DNA of 64,000 bases from Artemisia argyi (taxonomy: Eukaryota > Streptophyta > Magnoliopsida > Asterales > Asteraceae), in assembly GCA_030686995.1 (NCBI GenBank), contig CM060697.1:41506959-41570958 (forward strand), in the 5' to 3' direction. Below are positions 46,926 through 55,923 of the stretch, in pieces. Numbering within the stretch: the stretch's first letter is position 1; every line of letters begins with the position of its first letter. The translations under genes and the position numbers were made by a program. The notes below the pieces were generated by a model. The model was not told where the DNA came from. It saw only the letters and a program-made list of their open reading frames with translations, and searched no databases.

Positions 46926-48116
46926 AGAAGTGAGAGTAACAGGGTCCTCTGCTCCACCAACAGATTGCTCAGTGGTAAAAGGAGCTTCATTGAACCTAGC
47001 AGGAGAAACAGACATATGTATAACATTGGGAGAGCCTTCATCATTTGGCTCTCTTACTGGACTAGGTATAGGCAATCTAGTAATCTCAGGCTCAAGAGGA
47101 GTAGGTACCTGTGTACCCAGAGACTGTAGTGTCTCTTCAACCTCAGGAGTTAGCTCATCAGGAGCAACCTGAGATGGTAATGGAACAGGACTAGGTGACA
47201 TAGGGAAAGGGGAAGGTGGAGGTTGGTCAGGAGAAACAGGCAATGGTTTAGCAGTTGTAACTGGCTCACCCTCATTTACCACTGAAGGATTACCATCAGT
47301 AGCAACACCAGAAGTTGATGGATTACCATCATCAACAGCATTTGGAGAGGGCATATGGCCAGTAGCATCACCTTCAACTACATCATCATTGCCAAGTGGC
47401 AACATAGAAGCTAATAGATGGCGATGTTCCCCATTATAGTTAGTTTTCATAGAGGCAAACAACTTTGAACTAAGGCTCTTAATGGGCACATGAATCCTAT
47501 CTTCAGTGGTTATGTCTAAAATTATTTGTAAAAACCTAGGGTACATTAAAAACTTATGATTTTGTTTCTCAATATTTTCTAGAATATTAGCAAAAATAAA
47601 CTTTGAGAAATTATAAGTTAACCCTTTAGAGAGACAGACAATACGACAACCCAATTGTAGAGAGAACTGATCCCATCCACCACACTTATTGCTTATACAA
47701 TCGAGCAGCAAATGCACCAAATACCTCCACTTAGGACAAAACTGATTCTTCTGTCACTTAGTTGTGTCAGTGCTTTGATATCCAGCTTCCCTCAACCCAG
47801 CAAGTATTTCTTCAGTGTTGGAGTGGTAAACACCATTCTGATCATCCAACTGAAGCTTAGTCCTGATCAAACCTTCAGTCACCACATACTCATTACCATC
47901 AATGTCAGCCACGATCTCCGTGTCAGATCTCTTCCTAGCAGATGCCCAAAATTGGTTCACCATTGATTCATAAATCAGATTGGGACAATGTGTCAAAGCA
48001 TAATGAATCTTTGAATACTGCAAAAACTCCACCATTGAATCGTATTCTTCATGACCCTTAGCCTTTTTCAAAATAGCATACTTGTTATGATCTTTCTTTA
48101 ATTGAAGTTATGCCAT
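46905..48116 (-). pseudogene. aORF of Copia-3, minus arm, 3' truncated
   Basis: The minus-strand ATG at 48116 is followed at codon 3 by TAA, where the plus arm has CAA (Gln). A TGA near 47754 replaces the Trp of TKWQKNQF. Otherwise the two arms agree closely over the conserved N-terminal block and the Pro/Ser-rich middle. The frame stops being homologous after EDPVTLTSVHEL, where the palindrome junction intervenes, so the coiled-coil and C-terminal parts are absent. Unknown function, as for the plus-arm copy. Confidence 0.75.
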
Positions 48117-48556
48117 TTGAATTATTTTGCGTGAGACGGTTATGAATTATGAAAGGAATAATGGGTTTGAATGGAGTAATGGGAGAATAATGTAGTTTAG
48201 GCAAAGATATGCAAAGTAGGTTATATTTGGAAGTTCCCCAATCGTGGTCAAAATTATCGGAACCAACTATTGACCAAGTCTGACATGTAAAGTGGAATCC
48301 TCCAATTTCAAAATTACCCTTCAGTAAAAATGGAAGTCAATCTGCTGATGGATGGTCAATCAGCAGAAACCAAGCAAGAGTAAAAATATATTTGGTGAAT
48401 ATATTTTTACTGTGCTACCCAACTCGAATTAATGATCATAAAGCCTCAACTTTGCCTATTTAATAACCCCCAAATCACACTTCTTAGATATCAAATTAAC
48501 CCCAAATCATAACAAAACCCTAATTTTACAATTACCCCAAATTCATCACCAAACCA
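48117..48556. promoter_or_regulatory. Divergent intergenic region with perfect hairpin (minus arm)
   Basis: 440 bp separate two ORFs that point away from each other. It contains a perfect 14-bp inverted repeat, AGTAAAAATATATT/AATATATTTTTACT, with a 5-nt loop (48379-48411). TATTTAATA near 48457 lies about 100 bp before the plus-strand ATG, and TATA-like sequence lies near 48226 for the minus-strand ORF. A bidirectional promoter is plausible but not shown. Confidence 0.45.
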
Positions 48557-48991
48557 ATGTCTTCCAAACCTATAGTTATTGATTTGACCTCCTCTTCTTC
48601 CTCCTCTTCCTCATCAGAAGATCTTCCACCCTATCCTTCAGAAATAGATGATTCAGATTATGCAAGAGAGTTGGAAAGGCGATGGACTGCTTTGGAGAAG
48701 GGGGAACCAAGCAATGCCCCCGTTCCTGCTGAGAGACAATATGTCTCTCCCTTCATCTTTACATCTAATGAAGACTCGTCAGAGGAAGAGGTTGAAGATC
48801 CAGTATTTCTTCCTCCTTCCACACCAGAGAGACCCCAATCAAGGCCTAGGAAGAGAAATCCATCTCTTCCAACATCACGGGGTGTGGTGTTGGGTCTTCT
48901 TGCTCCAGGATCTGGTTCATCTTACCATGGACGCAGGGGAAAGGGCAAAAAGGCAGAGGTAGTGGGTAAAGGGAAAGGGAAGATGGTGTAG
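48557..48991 (+). CDS. Antisense ORF of Copia-3 (minus arm), intact, SIM-like N-terminus
   Basis: An open 144-codon frame antisense to the element's gag-pol. The N-terminus is KPIVIDLTSSSSSSSSSEDL: a hydrophobic core followed by Ser and acidic residues, the layout of a SUMO-interaction motif as in PIAS proteins (established knowledge; the match here is by eye). Next come an Asp/Glu-rich middle (EDSSEEEVEDP), Pro/Arg-rich STPERPQSRPRKRN and a basic Gly/Lys C-terminus ending KGKGKMV. There are no transmembrane or enzyme motifs. The ATG at 48557 is conserved in the broken plus-arm copy. It could be a nuclear accessory protein; expression is unproven. Confidence 0.6.
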   Translation: MSSKPIVIDLTSSSSSSSSSEDLPPYPSEIDDSDYARELERRWTALEKGEPSNAPVPAERQYVSPFIFTSNEDSSEEEVEDPVFLPPSTPERPQSRPRKRNPSLPTSRGVVLGLLAPGSGSSYHGRRGKGKKAEVVGKGKGKMV

Positions 48992-49490
48992 GTGATGATG
49001 GGATGTTGCCAAGGACCAAAGATATAAAACTCGGTTCTTGAGCATCTTCATCGTTGTTTTCATCAATCCATCCTTCCTTGTTTAGCTTCAGCTTCTTCAT
49101 CATACTGGTTATGCATCAATAAGCTTTTGTAATAGATGATAGGAGCTTGAATAATTAGAATAGACTTGTATAGGGTTGTATCTTGTAATTCCATTTGCTG
49201 TAATTTGGTCCTTGAGTGAATGAAAAATCATTTTCCAATTTTGATCTTTTTATTTATTCAGTAGAAATCAATCTCAGCATCTATTATACTTCAGAAGAAA
49301 CAAATCTCAGCATCAACTTCTAATGGCATCCTGCAAAATAGACACAGACTAGCAAACAAACCAAACAAACTTACAATACATTAGTTGGTTAGTCTTGAAA
49401 CTCAAAATTATACAATCAAAATTATACAAAAATATACAACATCAATAACAATCCTCCTCAAAGGCATATGCCTCCCCTCAAACATAGCAA
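48992..49490 (-). other. Copia-3 spacer after pol (minus arm)
   Basis: No gene. It mirrors 41459-41989, including CAGCATCTATTATACTTCAG and a single copy of the purine-rich palindrome (AGGCATATGCCT near 49465). The GAGTGAATGAAAAATCA stretch near 49213 could serve as poly(A) signal for the antisense ORF; this is speculative. Confidence 0.55.
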
Positions 49491-51921
49491 TCAAGGGTTA
49501 ACCATCCCAATGTGGACCACTAAGTAATTAAACCTAGGTCCATCAAAAGCTTTTGTTAACAAATCAGCTACATTATCATTAGTATGAATCTTAAGCACCT
49601 GTATTAAATGTTTTTCATTTTCATCTCTAATAAAATGGTGCCTAATTTCAATATGTTCAGTCCTTTGATGAAAAACAGGATTTTTAACAATGGAAATGGT
49701 ACTTTGATTATCAATATAGATATTAGTGTTCATGAAGTTGAACCCGTAATCCAACATTTGATTCTGAATCCAGAGTACCTGACCACAACAGTTAGAAACA
49801 GCAACATATTCTGCTTCAGTAGAAGAGGTAGCCACAATGGTTTGTTTCTTGCACTGCCAAGAAATGAGTCTTTTTTTTGGTAAAAGGATTAATTCACCCT
49901 GGCAAAATTCATTATCCAAAAAAAACGTTGAGGTACAAAAGGATGAGGGTGATATCCCCCACCTCAGTCCCTTAGGACACTTACAGACTCGACTATAAGA
50001 AAGACACGCCATTCTTATAACTTACATAATAAAACTTACCACCTACAATGACTATACACGTGAAAAAAAAATATGAATTAAAGCATGATTCACTAAAGTA
50101 GCACCAAGTACATAGCCATCATAGAACTTCCATCAATCTTCCATGTGAACCCATCCACATAGAGCTTGAACTTGCATAACCAACCCGTAGCTTCTTGATC
50201 ACATGTGAGATAGTAAATAGATACGAATTCAGCATAAATCCCCACAACCATAATGATCCAAGGAACCACACCAAACATAGGGATCCCAAACCCTAACTTA
50301 CATCATAAACAATCACAAGACTTCCTAATGAATGAGAATGCAACAGATCCGTGATTGTGTGATTGGGGTTTTGAATAAGAGCCCCCAAACTTAACTTCCA
50401 TCAACAACATGAATTAAACCAATCATATAATAATCCATTAGATATGAATTCGACACTATATCATGATTGGTCAGCCATGCATACATGATCATGAGGAATA
50501 AAACGCACAGCCCTAGAATCAATCCATGTCAAGAAATGAGTCTTCTACTAAGAAATTGACAACCTCCTGTTGTGGATTTCCTGTCCAAATTAGCCCCAGC
50601 ATAATCACTATCACTATATGCTTCCAGCACAAATGGTGAATCCATTGGATACCAAAGACCTAACTTAGGTTGGCCTTTAATATACTTGAAAATTTTCTTC
50701 GCAACATTTAGGTGGGAAGTCAATGGAGTGACTTGATGTCTTGAGCAAGCACTGACAGCAAAAGTGATGTCAGGTCTAGAAGCTGTAACATACATGAGTG
50801 ATCCAATCATGGATCTGTATAGATGCATATTAACAGCATCATCTTGTTCATTTAGATTTTTCAGCTTGGGAGGTTCATAGAGAGTAGTTGCAGTCCTCAA
50901 AAGTTCAAAGTCAAACTTCTTCAAAATATCTTTCACATATTTCTCCTGATGGATAAAGATCCCATCAGGTTGTTGTTTGACTTGTAGCCCCAAGAAAATT
51001 GTTAGTTCCCCTAATGCACTCATCTAAAATTCACCTTTCATCAAATCTTCAAATTCCCTGCACCATGCTTCCTTTGTGGAGCCAAAAATAATATCATCCA
51101 CTTGCACCTGTACTAGAATGATATCCCCAGAGTTTTTCTTGATAAAGAGAGTCTTGTCTATAGCTCCTCTTCTGTATCCATGTTCCAAAAGGAAGGTAGA
51201 TAGCCTAGCATACTAGGCTCTTGGTGCTTGATGAAGGCCATAGAGTGATTTGTCAACCTTGTACACCTTCTTAGGATTTTGTGGGTCTTCAAAGCCTTGT
51301 GGTTGTTGTAACATAAACTTCCTCCTCAATCTTACCATAGAGGAAGGCACTTTTGACATCCATCTGATATACCACAAATCCCATATAAGAGGCAAAGGCC
51401 AAAAATAACCTAATTGCTTCCACCCTAGCAACAGGTGCAAAAACTTCAGTATAATCAATCCCTTCTTCCTGTCTAAAACCTTGAGCCACCAACCTTGCTT
51501 TATTTCTTACCACTATTCCTCTTGCATCCCTTTTGCATTTTAGTATCCACTTGGTTCCAATAGCAATTTTACTTGCAGGTAGATCAACAAGGATCCAAAC
51601 ATCTTGATTCTTGAATTGTTGCATCTCTTCCTGCATAGCTTCAACCCAACTATGTTCACTCAAAGCTTGTTTAATGCTTGTTGGCTCAACTTGTGACAAG
51701 AAATAAGCAAACATGCAATGCTTCTGATCTGTGTGATTGTCTCTTTGCTGATTAGACACATATGTGGAAAAGACACATTGACCAAACCGTGTCTGCTTTA
51801 TAGCACTTCTGGTTAGAACCATGGCATTAGGATCACCAAGGATATTCTCTTGAGGATGAATGGTGTTGATCCTCTTAGTGGGAACAGGATTGACATCTAC
51901 AGAGGTTTCAAGATTAGTCAA
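49491..51921 (-). pseudogene. pol: Copia-3 RT and RNase H (minus arm), split by copy d
   Basis: Read leftwards from 51921, RT starts within a frame ending 51289 ([12 protein letters not shown]..., [20 protein letters not shown]). It shifts near 51300, has TAG near 51212 at RAWYA, and a further change near 51023 just before MSALGELTIFLG. The YVDDIIFGS block lies near 51090 on the opposite strand text. RNase H carries EAYSDSDYAGANLDRKSTTG, which keeps residues lost in the plus arm, then is split at 49873-50529 and resumes with STEAEYVAVSNCCGQ. The frame at 49861-50012 reads through the insertion and is not genuine there. Confidence 0.8.
49873..50529 (-). mobile_element. LINE-derived element, copy d (minus, 5' truncated)
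   Basis: A perfect 15-bp duplication CAAGAAATGAGTCTT flanks it (49858-49872, 50530-50544). Only the 3' 657 bp of the family is present, ending at the usual CCTTTTACC plus A tail, with the stem-loop at 49994-50019 (two outer loop-side pairs lost). 5' truncation is typical of target-primed reverse transcription. Confidence 0.9.
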
Positions 51922-52156
51922 AGTTGGAGCAAAGTCTTCATCATAAGAAGCTGATTGAAAAATTCCAGCACTTTGTTCATGGTTGCCAAGATCTGAGGGG
52001 CTGGGGAACCTGCCAAATGGTTCTTCTAAACTAGTTGATGTAGCAGTGGAAACAAGTGTTGCAACTGAAATGCCTTCAGAAGAATTGGCCGCAACAGCTT
52101 CAGCAGATTCATCAACAGAATTAGAGTTTCTGCTGACATCAAAAGCAGCTTGTTTC
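51922..52156 (-). other. Copia-3 integrase-RT linker (minus arm, left part)
   Basis: Low-complexity Ala/Ser/Thr-coding linker between integrase and RT; its right part continues at 53856-54137. It is split by copy e at the duplicated AAAAGCAGCTTGTTTC. Confidence 0.6.
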
Positions 52157-53855
52157 TTCTAATCTATCCTGCCCTAAAAAAAACCCCTAAAAAGTGCTCT
52201 CTCTCTAGGGGCGACTCCGGCCACTTCTGCCCAAACAAATCCGGCCTTAATTCTTCCAATCTATCCTGTTAATTCTTTAATCTCACTTGAGATTACTGTT
52301 TTAACGATTGGGTTTTGATTTGTTAGGGTGGAAAGTCGGTTTCTTGCCTATTTATTCTGATCGCTCCTATTGTTTCCTTATCGAACCCTAAAATCTGCCT
52401 GTCTAGCGATCGTCCTTCTCTAAGGGCTGTCATTTTTTCTTTTAGGGTTTTGATTTACTACTGGTTCGAATGGTGTCCCTCATGATCTTTATTGTATATT
52501 TTTCTGAGGCGTTTTGTGCTGCTGATCTGATGTTTTTGAAGGCTATACGAAACCCTATTTTAGGGTTTTGTTTATCATTGATCCAGTATGCTATGATGAT
52601 CCTTAATGATTATTGAAGAAACCCTAATTTTTAGGGGTTCGTTTATATTTTTAAATGGTTTGTGATCGTGGATCTGCTTGTGACCATGCATGTTAACCCG
52701 TATTAGGGTTGGTTGTTGATAATCATCAGTTTCTATTATGATTCGTGGGTTTAGAGAGCTGCAAGTTAAGTTTCTAGGGTAACTTATTCAAAAATCCTAG
52801 ATTCGATCAATATGAATGTCTCATAATTTTTATTTATCGGTTATGGGTGGTTTGATCTACATACTATGGTTTTATGTTATGCGGTGGATCGAAGCTGCTT
52901 TGTTTTGATGGAAGTTAGGGATTGGACCCTATGTTTGTCCCGTGTTTGGTCTGGGTATACGTGTCCTATGCATGGTGTTGTTGGATGTTATGGCTGGATG
53001 TTAGGGTTCTTTGAACCCTATTATCATGTATCAGGCTGGACGTTAGGGTTGGATACCCCTATTGGGAGGTCATTGGTTCATTAGCAGATATGGTAGGGAT
53101 CTTATGGTATTGTGTTTTATCCAATGTTGCTGCTTGGACTGTCATTACAATCAGGTCTTCTACTTTGTGTTTCTGTTGTTCATGATGTGTAAGTCAAGTT
53201 TTTGGGTATTCTTGTTCAAAAACCCTAAATGTATGCTCATTGAACTGATGCTTATTGATATATTTCTGGTCTTGTGAGCATGCTTGCTGATCGTTTGGGT
53301 GGTTTTGCCTATGGGTTTCTTTGTCATCTAACTACTACGATCATGATGGATACGTTAGGATTTATCCCTATTATTGGTTCGACTAATGGGTTATTGTTAT
53401 GGTGCTGCTGTTGATCATATACGCTTATGCTAGGTTTTATTCCTAGCAATTGGATAGTTTCACACACCTGCTGTCTTGTTTGTCAATGGAAGTTAGGGTC
53501 GTAACCCTATTATTTTCTTTAGGTGAGGTTGTTGCGGTCTTGCGTGTGACTATTCTTACCAATAGATGTTCGTTGAAGATCGTTTGGATTCTTCATGGAA
53601 GTTAAGATGGAGCGCTATAATGATATAGAAGGCTCAAGTTTTTCTTGAGTAGTATTGTAAAATTTTTATTTACTTTTGTCATTATTGGTAGTTTCATTTT
53701 ATTGTAAGTTATAAGAATGGTTTGTCATTCTTATATTCGAGTCTGTAAGTGTCCTTAGGGACTGAGGTGAGGGACATCATCCTCATCCTATTGTACCTCA
53801 ACGTTTTTTGGTGTAATGAATTTTACCGGGGTGAATAAACCCTTTTACCCAAAAA
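52157..53855 (+). mobile_element. LINE-derived non-autonomous element, copy e (plus)
   Basis: A 16-bp duplication AAAAGCAGCTTGTTTC flanks it (52141-52156, 53856-53871). It carries the family 5' block (AACCCCTAAAAAGTGCTCTC, then TAGGGGCGACTCCGGCC), the stem-loop at 53710-53735 and the terminal CCCTTTTACCC plus A tail. 1.7 kb, non-coding. It is opposite in orientation to the host copia arm. Confidence 0.9.
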
Positions 53856-55537
53856 AAAAGCAGCTTGTTTCAAGAGTGCTTCAGTGTCTTGTGCAAATTC
53901 AAGACTAAGCCTTTTAGCTTCTTCAACAGCTGCATGCTCTTGCTTTTTGAGTCTAGCAAGATCTTCTGCATAAGTTGAGTTTTCCACATCATCAACAGTT
54001 TTGGCATCAGAGGCTTCTGCGTTAGTGGGACCTACAACATAAATAGGGAGAGATGATACAACAATAGGGAGTTCATCACATTCTGAATCACTGTCTGAGT
54101 CATCTTCCATAGTACCTACATTGTTAGTAGGAGACACTTCAATACCTGCTGAAGGGTTAGTTTTAAATCTTGTATACCCAGATGATCTGTCAAGTAATCA
54201 AGGTCAAAATACCATTCATGACCTTTACCCTGAGTGTTTTCATTGCCCTCCATAAATTTCAGGTTAAAAGTCTCCTCAATTTTCTTTGCAGCCAAATTAT
54301 ATACCCTATAAGCTTTGCTGTGAGCAGAGTAACCAACAATGTAACCTTCAGCAGCTTTTTCTTCAAATTTGCCTAAGTGATCACTGGTATTCAAAATAGT
54401 CACTTGACATCCAAAAGGTTTCAAGTATTCAATGGTAGGTTTCTTCCCTGCCAAGAGCTCATAAGGCGTCTTATTGTGAGGTTTAGTAATCAACACCCTA
54501 TTAAGCACATAACAAGCAGTGCCAACTGCTTCAGTCCAAAACATAGTGGGAAGTTTAGAGTCAGCAAGCATAGATCTTGCAGCCTCTATCAGGGTCCTAT
54601 TCTTTCTTTCTGTAACTCCATTCTGTTGTGGAGCCCTGGGATTGCTGTAGTCCCTCTTTATACCCTTTAAACTACAAAGTTCAATAAGATTTGCATTCTT
54701 GAACTCTGTCCCATTGTCACACCTTATACCTTTGATCTTCTTGTTAAGTTGGTTTTCAATGAGGGCCATAAACTCTTTTAGTGTCTGAAAGGTTTGATCT
54801 TTAGTCACTAAAAAGAATGTCCAACTGAATCTACTAAAAGCATCAGTGATTACCAAACAGAAGTACTTATGGTCAATACTCCTGATTAAGGTTGGACCAA
54901 AAAGATCCATATGAAGCAGCTGCAAAGGTTCTGAAATTGTGCTTACAGCAGTAATAGCCTTATAAGAAGCTTTGTGTTGCTTTCCCTTGTTACATGCAAC
55001 ATAGTTATGTTCATTGGTGAAAATCTTGGAAGGGAGTCCATGAACAAGTCCATCTTTAGCAAGCTTGATAATCACTTTGAAGTTAACATGTGCCATCCTT
55101 CTGTGCCATTTTGTAGATTCATCCAAGGATGCTTTAGCCACCAAGCATGCTAGATCACATTCTGGTTAGACATCATTCAAATTGAATGTATAAAGATTAT
55201 GATTTCTTGGAACCTTTAGTAATACCTGACTTTCATCAGGCATTTTGAAGTCAGGTGAGAGAATGAGGCAGTCCTCATCAGTGAAAAGTACAGGAATCTT
55301 TTTGTCACAGATTTGTGAAATTGAGAACAAGTTGAAACCTTCTAGCTCCTTCACATAGTAGACATTCTCAAAATCTACCTTTGGTGTTCTAATGGTTCCT
55401 TTTCCAGTGATTTTTCCTATTCCACTTCCAACTCTCACTATGCCTCCATTGAAAGGCACAAAATTATGTAGCTTCTCCTGATTCCTAGACATGCTTCTTG
55501 AACAACCACTATCTAAAATACTTAAGTCTCTATTCAA
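53856..55537 (-). pseudogene. pol: Copia-3 protease and integrase (minus arm)
   Basis: Read leftwards, the protease is at 55537-55166 with LDSGCSRSMSRNQ. A stop at about 55166 follows NLNDV, where the plus arm continues (KPEGD). Then 55144-54116 holds KWHRRMAHVNF, CNKGKQH, LHMDLFGPTLI, RCDNGTEFKN and NGVTERKNRTLIEAARS, so all integrase catalytic residues are present in this copy. That frame continues to the linker, where 53823-54137 (DDSDSDSECDELPIVV) is a different frame ending at the insertion. The integrase core here is better preserved than in the plus arm. Confidence 0.85.
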
Positions 55538-55923
55538 AAGAGGATGTCCTTACAACAACAAAAAATTATACAACAATATAAGTACATTGATAGACTCAAG
55601 TCTTGAAAGACTTGAGCCTGCCTTGTGGATCTTTATTATGAAGCCATGTAGATTGGTTAGATCCACCATTGTTCCTGGAACCCCTATATACATATGGTCC
55701 ATTAAATTTCCAAGAACAATCTGCTCAGGACTTTACAGCAGAATCCCAATTTGCCCTTCCCAAAAACCTTGGGTCATAATAGGCAGGCCAATTACCATTT
55801 TGAAAATAAGTATGATTAAATCCATAAAATGGTCTAGACACATATCTATTCCTATCAGCATATCTATCAGTATAAACAGGGCCTTCAGTAGGAACAGATC
55901 TTTCAGCAGAAACTGAATTGGTT
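55538..55923 (-). pseudogene. gag: Copia-3 gag C-terminal end and gag-pol spacer (minus arm)
   Basis: Contains the gag-pol spacer (about 55543-55610) and the last 100 or so codons of Gag, equivalent to 37510-37827 in the plus arm. It is cut off from the rest of gag by copy f at 55924. Confidence 0.75.

Noticed and set aside
41990..48991. Host gene between the copia arms
   Set aside because: The antisense ORF and aORF looked like a host gene pair at first, but both occur in the same place in both inverted arms, so they belong to the element.
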